Of a DNA stretch of 64,000 nt, positions 43,575-52,867 are shown one piece after another; the stretch's first letter is position 1, and each line of letters begins with the position of its first letter. A program made the translations under genes and the position numbers. Under the pieces are notes generated by a model. The model was not told the origin of the DNA and ran no database searches. It was given only the letters and a program-made list of their open reading frames with translations. The DNA comes from JBBKWU01 sp037969035 (lineage in GTDB: Bacteria; Pseudomonadota; Alphaproteobacteria; Micavibrionales; Micavibrionaceae): NCBI GenBank assembly GCA_037969035.1, contig JBBKWU010000021.1, positions 1-64,000 of the forward strand. The letters are read 5' to 3'.

Positions 43575-45185
43575 ATGAGTAAAGCCGCTACAGCAGACCA
43601 TAACGACCACGATCACGAACATGATCATAAACCGGGTTTCTTTACCCGCTGGTTCTGTTCCACAAACCACAAAGACATCGGAACGCTCTATATCATTTTC
43701 GCGATCATTGCTGGTTTGATCGGCGGTGGCTTCTCCATGATGATGCGTGCCGAGCTTCAAAACCCTGGCTTGCAATTTGTTGCTGACGGGCAGATGTGGA
43801 ACGTTTGGATTACAGCGCACGGTCTGATTATGATCTTCTTCGTTGTGATGCCGGCGCTGATTGGTGGCTTTGGTAACTGGTTTGTGCCGCTTATGATTGG
43901 CGCGCCTGATATGGCGTTTCCGCGTTTGAACAACATCTCATTCTGGTTGATTGTTCCTGCGTTCTTGCTTTTGATTTGCTCCTCATTGATTGGGGCAGGT
44001 GCGGGGACAGGGTGGACAATTTATCCGCCGCTCTCGACGAAGTTAGGGCATCCCGATATGTCCGTGGACATGGCGATTTTCGCGCTCCACTTGGCGGGTG
44101 CTAGCTCTATCCTTGGTGCGGCGAACTTCATCACAACAATTTTGAACATGCGCGCACCGGGCATGACATTGCACAAAATGCCGTTATTTGTTTGGTCAAT
44201 GCTGATCACAGCTTTCTTGCTGGTTCTGTCTTTGCCCGTCCTTGGTGGCGCGATTACGATGCTTTTGACTGACCGTAACTTCGGTACAGACTTCTTCAAT
44301 CCTGAAGGTGGTGGTGATCCGATCTTGTTCCAGCATTTATTCTGGTTCTTTGGTCACCCAGAAGTGTACATCATGATTTTGCCAGCCTTTGGTATCGTCA
44401 GCCACATCGTATCAACCTTCTCGCGCAAGCCTATTTTTGGTTATCTCGGGATGGCATACGCGATGGTTTCAATCGGCTTTGTTGGTTTCATTGTATGGGC
44501 ACACCATATGTTTACCGTCGGTATGCCAGTTGATGCGCGCGCTTACTTTACTGCCGCAACACTCATTATTGCCGTACCAACAGGGGTTAAAATCTTTTCA
44601 TGGATTGCGACCATGTGGGGCGGTTCCATCAGCTTTAAGACACCGATGCTTTGGGCGCTTGGCTTTATCTTCTTGTTCACCGTTGGTGGTGTGACAGGTG
44701 TGGTTTTGGCTAATGCTGGTATGGATATCGCGCTGCATGACACATATTATGTTGTTGCGCACTTCCATTACGTGCTGAGCCTTGGTGCGGTGTTTGCGAT
44801 CTTCGCGGGCTTCTATTACTGGATTGGTAAAATGTCCGGTCGTCAGTATCCTGAATGGGCGGGTCAGATTCATTTTTACATCACCTTTATCGGTGTAAAC
44901 ATGATCTTCTTCCCGCAGCACTTCTTGGGTCTTGCTGGTATGCCACGTCGTATTCCTGATTATAACGACGCTTATGCAGGGTGGAATGCGATTTCATCTT
45001 ACGGTGCATACATGGCTGGTGCTGCCACTGTGTTCTTTATCGGCATCGTGTTCTACACCTTGTTCTTTGGCCGCAAAGTCGGCGCGAACTACTGGGATGT
45101 TGAGAAAAACACAATGACGTTGGAATGGACAGTTTCAAGCCCGCCACCGTTCCACCAATTTGAAATCCAGCCCAACATGAAATAG
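43575..45185 (+). CDS. coxA: cytochrome c oxidase subunit I
   Basis: The catalytic heme-copper subunit (536 residues, twelve helices). The heme a ligand is the His in T-A-H-G-L-I-M-I-F-F. CuB ligands are the His of F-G-H-P-E-V-Y (with the cross-linked Tyr) and H-H in W-A-H-H-M. The heme a3/a ligands are in Y-V-V-A-H-F-H-Y. K-channel (E-V-Y-I-M-I-L-P) and D-channel residues are visible. The N-terminus is His/Asp-rich (about residues 8-18), a possible metal-binding tail. A GAGG ribosome binding site precedes the ATG and a strong terminator follows. Confidence 0.96.
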   Translation: MSKAATADHNDHDHEHDHKPGFFTRWFCSTNHKDIGTLYIIFAIIAGLIGGGFSMMMRAELQNPGLQFVADGQMWNVWITAHGLIMIFFVVMPALIGGFGNWFVPLMIGAPDMAFPRLNNISFWLIVPAFLLLICSSLIGAGAGTGWTIYPPLSTKLGHPDMSVDMAIFALHLAGASSILGAANFITTILNMRAPGMTLHKMPLFVWSMLITAFLLVLSLPVLGGAITMLLTDRNFGTDFFNPEGGGDPILFQHLFWFFGHPEVYIMILPAFGIVSHIVSTFSRKPIFGYLGMAYAMVSIGFVGFIVWAHHMFTVGMPVDARAYFTAATLIIAVPTGVKIFSWIATMWGGSISFKTPMLWALGFIFLFTVGGVTGVVLANAGMDIALHDTYYVVAHFHYVLSLGAVFAIFAGFYYWIGKMSGRQYPEWAGQIHFYITFIGVNMIFFPQHFLGLAGMPRRIPDYNDAYAGWNAISSYGAYMAGAATVFFIGIVFYTLFFGRKVGANYWDVEKNTMTLEWTVSSPPPFHQFEIQPNMK

Positions 45186-45205
45186 GCTGCATTCCTAATC
45201 ATTCA

Positions 45206-45240
45206 AAAGCCCCTTGTGTAAAGCACGGGGCTTTTTTTTG
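45206..45240 (+). terminator. Rho-independent terminator after coxA
   Basis: AAAAGCCCC pairs with GGGGCTTTT, with an inner GTG/CAC helix and a 2-base bulge, followed by a run of eight T. It separates the coxB-coxA transcript from the downstream genes, so the assembly genes must have their own promoter or rely on read-through. Confidence 0.88.
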
Positions 45241-45316
45241 CCTGATGTCCACAAAAATGTAAAATAATATAATTACACTATTGCATTCTATTTTGAAATT
45301 ATGTTAGCTTTCATTT

Positions 45317-45700
45317 ATGGCTATATTAGAACCGATATTTAATGAAACTGTATGGACGCCCCTTTGGGCGGCGGAAGCAGACGCGCACGGTTCATCAACA
45401 GAGACAGGTGCCGCAGATCAAGGCACGGCCATCGAAACACCAGCCTTGCGCCCACCTGAAAATCCATTCCGTCAGCTTCTCAAGAAAATCGATGAGCTGA
45501 GCACAAGCGATAGCATCTATGATATCCGCAATGCGCTTTACATGGTTCACGGTGCGCTTGATGACAAACAATATAGCAGTGACCAAGAACATTTCGTGTT
45601 GTCTGACCGTTGGTTAGAACTGACAGAACGCTTAAACGCGCACCAAACAATGCAGGAGCCGCAACCAACACACCAACCGCTTCAACGCTTTGCTATGTAA
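45317..45700 (+). CDS. unknown soluble protein in the oxidase locus, 127 aa
   Basis: I do not recognise it. A Pro/Ala/Thr-rich N-terminal third is followed by a helical C-terminal part (about 50-110; F-R-Q-L-L-K-K-I-D-E-L, then I-Y-D-I-R-N-A-L-Y-M-V) and a Gln/Pro tail. No signal peptide or membrane segment. It lies after the coxA terminator and before ctaB, an unusual position inside an oxidase locus. Confidence 0.5.
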   Translation: MAILEPIFNETVWTPLWAAEADAHGSSTETGAADQGTAIETPALRPPENPFRQLLKKIDELSTSDSIYDIRNALYMVHGALDDKQYSSDQEHFVLSDRWLELTERLNAHQTMQEPQPTHQPLQRFAM

Positions 45701-45733
45701 TTCCGCAGTTGAATATAGAAGGATCTTTATTTT

Positions 45734-46144
45734 ATGAGCGCAAACACCGAAAAACCATCAACCCCGACCACATCCACGGCCGACCCTAAATCGATCACAG
45801 ATTTGTGGGCGTCTTATAAAAACGGTGGTGCGGATGCGTTGACGGCGCTCGACGAAATAAAACTCGCTCTCCACCAAAAACTAAATGACAACCCACAAGC
45901 CGCCGCCCTTGTTGCCTCACAGATCATCGGTGAGAGCGCAGAAGGCAGCGACAGCGAAAACATGGCCGTCGATGTGTTCAAACGCGCCGCTGCGTGTGTG
46001 GAGCTTCAAAACCCGATGACACTCGTCAACATGTTCCATGGTTGCGGACAGCGCATGAAGCCCGAGCAAGCCGAACGCATCACACGCGAGGCACGCAGCT
46101 TCCTAGGGCAAATATCGAACACCGCGCCTCGCATAAAACACTGA
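45734..46144 (+). CDS. unknown helical protein in the oxidase locus, 136 aa
   Basis: I do not recognise it. A mostly alpha-helical soluble protein with a Thr/Ser-rich start (about 1-22), a helical middle and a C-terminal helix (S-F-L-G-Q-I-S-N-T). It has no signal peptide or membrane segment. It is 33 bases after the previous unknown gene and 42 bases before ctaB, so the three are probably co-transcribed. A role in oxidase assembly or its control is possible from position only. Confidence 0.5.
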   Translation: MSANTEKPSTPTTSTADPKSITDLWASYKNGGADALTALDEIKLALHQKLNDNPQAAALVASQIIGESAEGSDSENMAVDVFKRAAACVELQNPMTLVNMFHGCGQRMKPEQAERITREARSFLGQISNTAPRIKH

Positions 46145-46186
46145 ATTAAACTTTCCTTTTTCGACAAACTCCGCTAAGACACTCTT

Positions 46187-47086
46187 ATGAGTGATATGTC
46201 CCTTGCTGAAGCCACAGAACAATTCAAAGAAGCACGCGTGCGTGATTACTTCGCGCTGCTCAAGCCGCGTGTGATGAGCCTTGTTGTCTTCACTGGATTT
46301 GCGGGCATGTGGGCGGCACCAAGCTTTAATATCATGCATCCGTTTTTGGCCTTTGTCGCCATGCTTTGCCTTGCCGTTGGGGCGGGGGCGGCGGGTGCCA
46401 TGAATATGTGGTATGAGCGCGATATCGACGCCATTATGAACCGCACACGCGGACGGCCGATCCCGATGGGTAAGATCGAACCTGATGATGCTTTCAGCTT
46501 TGCGCTGTTTCTCTCTATTTTTTCTGTGATGATTATGGCGCTGGCGACCAATCTTGTCGCGGCGGCACTTCTTGCGGTGGCTAATCTGTTTTATGTGCTT
46601 GTTTACACCATGTGGCTCAAGCGCCGCACACCGCAAAACATCGTTATTGGTGGTGCGGCTGGTGCATTTCCGCCGATGATTGGCTGGGCGGCGGTTACGG
46701 GTGATGTGACTTTGATGCCTATTTTGCTGTTTACCATTATCTTTCTTTGGACACCGCCGCATTTTTGGGCGCTATCACTGTTTGCCAACGAAGATTATAA
46801 ACGCGCGAAAATACCGATGATGACCGTCACTGCTGGCGAGAAAAGCACGAAACGCCAGATGCTGTTCTATACCTTGATTTTGTTCCCTGTCACGCTTGCC
46901 CCTACTATTTTGGGCTTTGCGGGATATATTTATGGTGTGACCGCATTTTTCACAGGTCTGTTCTTTATATACACATCTATTCGGGTTATAATGGATGACA
47001 GTTTAAAGAGTGCCCGTTTAATGTTCGGCTACTCTGTGTTTTACCTTTTTGCTTTATTTTCAGGATTGATAATCGATGCCACATAG
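46187..47086 (+). CDS. ctaB: protoheme IX farnesyltransferase
   Basis: Converts heme b to heme o by adding a farnesyl group, needed for the heme a of cytochrome oxidase. About nine helices. The conserved box Y-E-R-D-I-D-A-I-M-N-R-T-R-x-R-P-I-P (about residues 87-104) is the Asp-rich motif, and a second one, Y-x-R-A-K-I-P, follows. Length 299. Its last codons overlap the next gene by 11 bases. Confidence 0.95.
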   Translation: MSDMSLAEATEQFKEARVRDYFALLKPRVMSLVVFTGFAGMWAAPSFNIMHPFLAFVAMLCLAVGAGAAGAMNMWYERDIDAIMNRTRGRPIPMGKIEPDDAFSFALFLSIFSVMIMALATNLVAAALLAVANLFYVLVYTMWLKRRTPQNIVIGGAAGAFPPMIGWAAVTGDVTLMPILLFTIIFLWTPPHFWALSLFANEDYKRAKIPMMTVTAGEKSTKRQMLFYTLILFPVTLAPTILGFAGYIYGVTAFFTGLFFIYTSIRVIMDDSLKSARLMFGYSVFYLFALFSGLIIDAT

Positions 47087-47444
47087 TGATCTTCATAAAA
47101 AGAAATTGTCTAAGAACCTTATCATGCTTGCTTTGATCATGGGCTTCATTGCCTTGATCTGGATGATCACGATGATCAAAATCGCCCAAGCCGAGGGCAC
47201 AAGAGACCCGATGACTGCCACACACAGCGTTGACACAGTCACCAGCTATATCGATGAGCGCGAAGAACATATCGAAGGCAGCGACGAGAGACTTGAGCGT
47301 TGGTGGTATGATGATCTATCACAAAGCGTAAATGGCGATGATGATCGCACGACCAGACCAACACAAGTTCAAAACGAGCGTAAACTAAGAAACACGTTCA
47401 ACCACAACCGTAGTACCGGTGGTATGGCAACTGTCACACAATAA
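47076..47444 (+). CDS. small membrane protein of the oxidase operon (CoxF position), 122 aa
   Basis: A single N-terminal membrane helix (about 14-36, L-I-M-L-A-L-I-M-G-F-I-A-L-I) is followed by an acidic, probably exposed C-terminal part of about 85 residues. That part contains E-H-I-E-G-S-D-E-R-L-E-R-W-W. Alphaproteobacterial cox operons have a short CoxF-like membrane protein of about 50-60 residues between ctaB and ctaG; this sits at that position but is about twice as long. Homology of the tail is unclear. It overlaps ctaB by 11 bases, so translation is coupled. Confidence 0.65.
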   Translation: MPHSDLHKKKLSKNLIMLALIMGFIALIWMITMIKIAQAEGTRDPMTATHSVDTVTSYIDEREEHIEGSDERLERWWYDDLSQSVNGDDDRTTRPTQVQNERKLRNTFNHNRSTGGMATVTQ

Positions 47445-47466
47445 CCAGAATTGTTAGGCCGATATC

Positions 47467-48084
47467 ATGTCGGAACAAAAAAAATCAACAGAGACAACCA
47501 GACAAGATCTTCTTGCCGCGCGCAATCGTAAGACAGGCTTAACTGTCTTGGCTCTTGTGGTTGGTATGATCGGCATGGCCTATGCGTCTGTGCCGCTTTA
47601 CAATATCTTTTGTCGTGTCACGGGCTTTGGTGGAACGACGCAAGTTGCCCTCGCTGAACCAGCGCAAAGCTATGATCGCATCATCAATGTTAAATTTGCC
47701 GCCAATACCGAACGTAATATGCCGTGGTCGTTTCACCCCGATATTCGTGATATCGATGCCCGAGTCGGCCAGAAAAAATTAATCTCCTACAGCGCAAAAA
47801 ATATGTCGTCACAACCAGTACAAGGCACGGCGGTGTATAACGTCACACCCGCCAAGGCTGGCAAGTATTTCAGCAAGATCCAGTGCTTTTGCTTTACCGA
47901 ACAAATCCTGCAACCCAATGAAAAACAGAACATGCCTGTTGTCTTTTTTATTGACCCTGCGATTATGGATGATAAAGGTATGGATGACGTAAAAACAATC
48001 ACGCTGTCGTATACTTTTTTCAAATCAGACTCACAAGAGCTTGAACAAACGCTAGAAGGTTTTTACAATGAGCAGGTCAATTAG
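47467..48084 (+). CDS. ctaG: cytochrome oxidase copper chaperone CtaG (Cox11)
   Basis: Delivers copper to the CuB site of subunit I. One N-terminal membrane helix (about 22-42) is followed by the periplasmic Ig-like domain. The copper-binding motif C-F-C-F-T-E-Q (K-I-Q-C-F-C-F) is at about residues 139-145, and the family motif F-A-A-N is also present. Length 205, normal. Its ATG follows the preceding stop by 22 bases. Confidence 0.94.
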   Translation: MSEQKKSTETTRQDLLAARNRKTGLTVLALVVGMIGMAYASVPLYNIFCRVTGFGGTTQVALAEPAQSYDRIINVKFAANTERNMPWSFHPDIRDIDARVGQKKLISYSAKNMSSQPVQGTAVYNVTPAKAGKYFSKIQCFCFTEQILQPNEKQNMPVVFFIDPAIMDDKGMDDVKTITLSYTFFKSDSQELEQTLEGFYNEQVN

Positions 48085-48143
48085 ACTGACCTGATTTTAC
48101 AGACTAATTTTTAAGGCATATTTTTTAGAGCGAGTAACACACC

Positions 48144-49007
48144 ATGGCTAAATATCCAGAATACGGCACGACAGGAAAACCACACCCTTACCATATGGTA
48201 AGACCAAGCATTTGGCCTTTTCTCGGCGCAATTGCGGGCGGCCTTATGGCTGTTGGTGCTGTGTTTTACATGCATGATGTTGAATTTGGTGGCTTCAAAG
48301 TCGGCCTCAAAGGCGTTATCCTTGGGCTGCTTGCTGTTCTGGCTGTGATGTTTTTCTGGTGGAAAGATGTGATTTTCGAAGCCGTCAGTGAAAAAGCACA
48401 CACCCCTATCGCCAAAATCGGTATGCGCTATGGCATGGCATTGTTTATTAGCTCCGAAGTGATGTTTTTCGTTGCGTTCTTTTGGGCGTTCTTTAACGCT
48501 AGTTTATTCCCGCAAGAAGCCATCGGTTTTGTCTGGCCACCTGCGGGGATGGAAGTTATTGCACCGTTTGAAGTGCCGCTTTTGATGACGATGATTCTTT
48601 TGCTTTCGGGCTGTACTGTGACATGGGCGCACCATGCCATCATGGAAGGCCACCAAAAAGAGTTCATTAAAGCCCTCGGCCTGACTGTGTTCCTTGGTGC
48701 GTTCTTTATGTGCTTCCAGATATTTGAATATATGCACGCGCATTTCGGATTTTCCGACAACGTTTATACGTCTGCGTTCTTTATGGCCACAGGCTTCCAC
48801 GGTTTCCACGTTTTGGTCGGTACGATCTTCCTGTTTGTCTGCTGGAAGCGTGCGAAAAAAGGCCACTTTACCAAAGACAGCCATTTCGGGTTCGAAGCGG
48901 CGGCTTGGTACTGGCACTTTGTTGACGTGGTTTGGTTGTTCTTGTTTGTCTCCGTTTATTTCTGGGGCAATACAATCGGCACATCCGCCGTTGTCGTGAC
49001 AGGTTAA
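48144..49007 (+). CDS. coxC: cytochrome c oxidase subunit III
   Basis: The seven-helix stabilising subunit of the oxidase (287 residues). Family motifs include S-E-V-M-F-F-V-A-F-F-W-A-F-F (lipid-binding helix 3 region), G-F-H-G-F-H-V-L-V-G-T and A-W-Y-W-H-F-V-D-V-V-W-L at the C-terminus. It is next to ctaG and the DUF983 gene, as in other alphaproteobacteria. Confidence 0.95.
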   Translation: MAKYPEYGTTGKPHPYHMVRPSIWPFLGAIAGGLMAVGAVFYMHDVEFGGFKVGLKGVILGLLAVLAVMFFWWKDVIFEAVSEKAHTPIAKIGMRYGMALFISSEVMFFVAFFWAFFNASLFPQEAIGFVWPPAGMEVIAPFEVPLLMTMILLLSGCTVTWAHHAIMEGHQKEFIKALGLTVFLGAFFMCFQIFEYMHAHFGFSDNVYTSAFFMATGFHGFHVLVGTIFLFVCWKRAKKGHFTKDSHFGFEAAAWYWHFVDVVWLFLFVSVYFWGNTIGTSAVVVTG

Positions 49008-49045
49008 GTACAGCACCAATCAACAAATAATAGTTTGCACGGAAA

Positions 49046-49432
49046 GTGACTAAAATAGTGGCACATCCGCTAATACCTGATTTCGAGCCCATCAAACTCG
49101 CCCTCTTCGGAAAATGCCCGAAATGTCGTGAGGGTACGATATTCCGCGAAGGCTTCACCCTTGATATCCGCGAGCACTGCGAAAATTGTGGCCTTAATCT
49201 AGGCGAGCATGATTGCGGCGATGGCCCTGCGGTGTTTCTTATTTTCATTCTCGGCTTCTTGCTTGTTCCTGCCGCGCTGTATCTTGAATTTACGTTCTTC
49301 CCGCCTTTATGGGTTCATATGGTGCTTTGGGGCAGCATCGCCCTCGGCGCGACATTGGGTAGCTTACGACCGTTAAAAGCCTATATCATAGCTCTGCAAT
49401 ATAAACACGATGTCGGAGCGTTAAAAAAATGA
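49046..49432 (+). CDS. DUF983 zinc-ribbon membrane protein, 128 aa
   Basis: A DUF983 protein that regularly follows coxC in alphaproteobacteria. Two Cys pairs, C-P-K-C (about residue 25) and C-E-N-C (about residue 48), form a probable zinc ribbon, and a later conserved G-D-G-P-A-V-F box precedes two to three membrane helices. The listed start is GTG; another GTG four codons later is equally possible. Its last codons overlap the surf1 ATG (ATGA type). Function is unknown but the family is tied to oxidase assembly. Confidence 0.82.
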   Translation: MTKIVAHPLIPDFEPIKLALFGKCPKCREGTIFREGFTLDIREHCENCGLNLGEHDCGDGPAVFLIFILGFLLVPAALYLEFTFFPPLWVHMVLWGSIALGATLGSLRPLKAYIIALQYKHDVGALKK

Positions 49433-50124
49433 TGATGCCACGTTGGGCGACAATTTTTACATTACTGGGCGTCATGCTGCTTTGCGCGCTTGGCACGTGG
49501 CAGCTACAGCGCCTTTTTTATAAAACGACGCTCATCACGCAAATCACAAGCGAATTCACCCGAGACCCGATGCAGACCGAGCTTGCCCCGGGAGTATTGC
49601 TGCAATCAAAAATGCATGGCGTGTTTTTTATTCGCGGCTATATCGAAGGTATTTTTCTGCATGATAAGGAAATCCTAATCGGGCCGCGCGTGATGGATGG
49701 CAACGTTGGTTATCATGTCCTAACCCCTTTTGAGAGCGTGATGTCCGATGATACGATTTTGGTAAATCGTGGCTGGATTCCGCAAAATTTACCGCGCAGC
49801 CAAATCAGCCGCCCTCCGCAAAGTATGATTATCACGGGGATTGCTACAAAACCATCCGCCCCCAACGGTTTCACACCCGATAATAATATACAAAAAGACG
49901 AATGGTTCTGGGTCGATACAAAGGCCATCGCGCAGAGTAAAAAACTACATAGCCTCATGCCCTACATTTTATACCAAGACGCGCAAAAAGGTGGTAAATG
50001 GCCGATCCCCGTCAGTGTCCCGTTCAAGGCTGACCACCACCATTTACAATATGCGTTGACGTGGTTCTCGTTGGCGCTCACGCTTCTCGGCGTTTATTAT
50101 TTCCGCTTCATCCGCAGAAAGTAA
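49429..50124 (+). CDS. surf1: SURF1-family oxidase assembly protein
   Basis: Involved in heme a insertion into subunit I. Two membrane helices, near the N-terminus (about 6-24) and the C-terminus (about 205-224), flank a soluble domain. The SURF1 landmarks G-x-W-Q-L-x-R (residues about 17-23), L-V-N-R-G-W-I (about 107) and D-H-H-x-L-Q-Y-A-L-T-W-F-S (about 203) are present. Length 231. Translation is coupled to the preceding gene by overlap. Confidence 0.93.
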   Translation: MMMPRWATIFTLLGVMLLCALGTWQLQRLFYKTTLITQITSEFTRDPMQTELAPGVLLQSKMHGVFFIRGYIEGIFLHDKEILIGPRVMDGNVGYHVLTPFESVMSDDTILVNRGWIPQNLPRSQISRPPQSMIITGIATKPSAPNGFTPDNNIQKDEWFWVDTKAIAQSKKLHSLMPYILYQDAQKGGKWPIPVSVPFKADHHHLQYALTWFSLALTLLGVYYFRFIRRK

Positions 50125-50131
50125 CAAAGCC

Positions 50132-51205
50132 ATGATGTATTTTTCTCAAAACGTTTTACAAGACTATGCAACAGCTTTGCTTACCGCTGGTGGATACAAC
50201 ACGAGCGAATCCGAAAACACAGCCCACAGCCTTGTCCTATCCAACAGGAAAGGGCATGATTCCCATGGTATAATCCGTGTTCCCGAATACATCAAAGGGC
50301 TTCAAACAGGACACATAAACAGTAATGTTGACCTGATGATTATCAAGGACAGTGCCGCTGGTTGCGTAGCGGACGCACAAAATGGTCTCGGACAAATTCA
50401 AATGCCGCGTTTGATTGATATACTGCTCGAAAAATTAAAAAATAGTGCTGTCGTCTGCGGTGCTGTTCGCAACTGTGGGCACACAGGACGCATTGGCGAA
50501 TGGACAGAGATCATTTCTGCAGAAGGTTTTGCATCAATGTTAACTGTCAATGATAACGGTGCCCTCGCCTTTACAGCGCCACCAGGCGGGAAGGAAGGAA
50601 GAACCAGCACAAACCCAATGGCTTTTGCAATGCCATTGCCGAATGGAAAAATCTTTGCGTTAGATTTTGCAACCAGTGCCTCAGCTATCGGCAAAATTCG
50701 TCTAGCTCACCTTGAAGGAAAGACATGCCCCGAAGGCGTTATTCAAGATAGCGACGGTTTCCCGACAATCGACCCCTCTGTCATGTTCAACAATCCGCGT
50801 GGATCACTTCTACCCATGGGTGGGGAACAAGGATATAAAGGTTTCGGTCTATCAATGATGATTGATTGCCTCACGGCTGGTTTATCAGGTGGGTTTTCAC
50901 CTCCTGCGCCTAAAGGTGAAAGAGATACGAGCAATGCTGTTCTTACTATCTGGAATCCCGATTTTTTTGCAGGTTTGTCACATATTGAGACTGAAACTGA
51001 AAAATATTGTGACCATGTCCGTCAGACGATGCCCATTAATCCAGCACATCCCGTACGCATTGCCGGTGATAGGTCATCTGCTGAAATGAAAAAGCGCGAA
51101 AAAGAAGGCATTCCAATAGATAAAGGTACACTTGACCTGCTTGCACGTTATGCTGAAAAAAACGGGGTCGTAGTACCAAGAATTTTTAAAAACCAGTCAG
51201 CCTAG
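50132..51205 (+). CDS. Ldh2-family malate/lactate/ureidoglycolate dehydrogenase, 357 aa
   Basis: An NAD(P)-dependent 2-hydroxyacid dehydrogenase of the Ldh2/MDH2 type. The family motif K-G-H-D-S-H-G-I-I-R (about residues 42-51) contains the catalytic His, followed by N-D-N-G-A-L and P-L-P-N-G. The C-terminal G-Y-K-G-F-G-L-S-M-M-I-D is typical. Which hydroxyacid is used (malate, lactate, sulfolactate or ureidoglycolate) cannot be told. It follows surf1 by 7 bases but lacks a functional link to the oxidase. Confidence 0.85.
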   Translation: MMYFSQNVLQDYATALLTAGGYNTSESENTAHSLVLSNRKGHDSHGIIRVPEYIKGLQTGHINSNVDLMIIKDSAAGCVADAQNGLGQIQMPRLIDILLEKLKNSAVVCGAVRNCGHTGRIGEWTEIISAEGFASMLTVNDNGALAFTAPPGGKEGRTSTNPMAFAMPLPNGKIFALDFATSASAIGKIRLAHLEGKTCPEGVIQDSDGFPTIDPSVMFNNPRGSLLPMGGEQGYKGFGLSMMIDCLTAGLSGGFSPPAPKGERDTSNAVLTIWNPDFFAGLSHIETETEKYCDHVRQTMPINPAHPVRIAGDRSSAEMKKREKEGIPIDKGTLDLLARYAEKNGVVVPRIFKNQSA

Positions 51206-51208
51206 CTA

Positions 51209-52819
51209 TTAATTATAACGTCCGCCGTCGTCTTTACCGCTCATCGCTACATTTCTGCCGTTGATAACAGATTTAAACTCGCTGTCGATCACGTTCATAT
51301 AGTTTTTGAAGCTCGCGAGCTCTTGGCCTTGCAATGTTTCACCTTGTGGCAATTTCACGCCGCGCGGATTGACCTGAACACCACCTTTGATGACTTCATA
51401 ATGCAAATGCGGGCCTGTGGAGCGGCCTGTTGTGCCAACATAACCGATAATCTGCCCCTGCTTCACGCGCTTACCCGCGCCCAAGCCTTTGGCAAAGCCC
51501 TTCATATGGGCATAGGCGGTTTTAATTTCGGAGTTGTGGCGGATACGCGCATAATTACCGTAGGAGCTATAAGGCCCCATTTTCTCGATCGTGCCATCAC
51601 CCGCCGCATAAATCGGTGTGCCGCGTGGTGCCGCGAAATCCAAGCCTTTATGCATTTTGTTATACCCCAACACAGGGTGGCGACGACTACCGAAGCCCGA
51701 AGATAAGCGCGCGCCGTTAATCGGTGTTTTCATCAACGCCTTACGAACGCTTTTGCCGTCTGTGGTGAAATAATCAACATCGCCATTTTTCATTTCATAG
51801 CGGTACACGGGGATATCCTGCCCGTTTACGTTCAAACGTGCGTAAATGATATTGCCTGTTTTGACCACGTCACCGTCTTTGGTGCTCATTTCTTCGTACA
51901 TAATTTCAACATGGTCGCCTTGGCGAATATCACGCTGGAAATCAACATCCCATGAATAAACACCAATTGTATCAGCAATCACCGAAGCAGGAATTCCCGC
52001 CTCAAGCGCAGAACCATAAAGAGAGACCTTAATATCCGCACGGCCTGCGCGCAGGTTTTTCTCCAGTTCTTTTTCAATCAACGAGGCTTTGAAATTACCG
52101 TCGTTATCTTTGCTAAGCTGAACCGATTTCACAGGGTCAATAACAATGTTTGTTTCCGCCAGCGTATATTTATCAAGCCCCACAGGATCAAGACGCACAG
52201 AAACTTTTTGCCCTGGGCGAATATCGCGCGGATCAAAAATATCTTTCATCGCTTCGATCACGGCATAGGCTTCGCTGCCGCTTACGCCTGTTTTTTGGAG
52301 AACACCCGCCATTGTATCGCCGCTACCGATTGTAACGTTTTTGTTTTGCGGCTGTGGCAGCGACGGTTTGCGCATACTCGCCTTAACGATATGACCATCA
52401 CCATTTTCACCCGCAGCAGGCTCAATGTCGTTTGCGGCTGCGCCGTAACGCTGCATCCGTTTTTGTGCTGTCTCTAATTGCTCTTCGGGGGAACGTTCTG
52501 CGTTGCCGTCAATATCAGAAGCCATAATCACCATCTGCGGCAACGATATAGACTTCATATAAGACGCCATCGATCCTGTTAAAGAACCCGCGCCCATCAA
52601 CAAAACAAAGGCAAGCACAGCCACAACAGGGAATTTATAACGCCAGCGCAAATGATTATGACGGGTTAAAATATGACGATGACGGAACGGGGAATGATGA
52701 ACAATCGCATGTATCATCTGTCTCGCATAATAACGCGAAGATACATAAGCCGTAGAGAGAGCGGATAAACATATCCGCGCCACCGCGTTAAATAGTCCTA
52801 TTATTTCTTGCTGTGTCAT
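51209..52819 (-). CDS. M23-family peptidoglycan endopeptidase, about 536 aa
   Basis: A membrane-anchored, periplasmic LytM/M23 zinc metallopeptidase-like protein. A basic N-terminus with one membrane helix (about 60-80) is followed by a long region including a LysM/opacity-like segment and a G5-like stretch. The C-terminal M23 domain has N-K-M-H-K-G-L-D-F-A (H and D ligands), and G-P-H-L-H-Y-E with the H-x-H motif. All zinc ligands are present, so it looks active. Such proteins cleave peptide cross-links at division or elongation. The ATG at 52819 was chosen; a GTG four codons earlier is possible. Convergent with the Ldh2 gene, 3 bases apart. Confidence 0.88.
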   Translation of the reverse strand: MTQQEIIGLFNAVARICLSALSTAYVSSRYYARQMIHAIVHHSPFRHRHILTRHNHLRWRYKFPVVAVLAFVLLMGAGSLTGSMASYMKSISLPQMVIMASDIDGNAERSPEEQLETAQKRMQRYGAAANDIEPAAGENGDGHIVKASMRKPSLPQPQNKNVTIGSGDTMAGVLQKTGVSGSEAYAVIEAMKDIFDPRDIRPGQKVSVRLDPVGLDKYTLAETNIVIDPVKSVQLSKDNDGNFKASLIEKELEKNLRAGRADIKVSLYGSALEAGIPASVIADTIGVYSWDVDFQRDIRQGDHVEIMYEEMSTKDGDVVKTGNIIYARLNVNGQDIPVYRYEMKNGDVDYFTTDGKSVRKALMKTPINGARLSSGFGSRRHPVLGYNKMHKGLDFAAPRGTPIYAAGDGTIEKMGPYSSYGNYARIRHNSEIKTAYAHMKGFAKGLGAGKRVKQGQIIGYVGTTGRSTGPHLHYEVIKGGVQVNPRGVKLPQGETLQGQELASFKNYMNVIDSEFKSVINGRNVAMSGKDDGGRYN

Positions 52820-52867
52820 TACGCTACACAATCACTCTTTATAATTTAAAACGGCTTCAATATTTTT

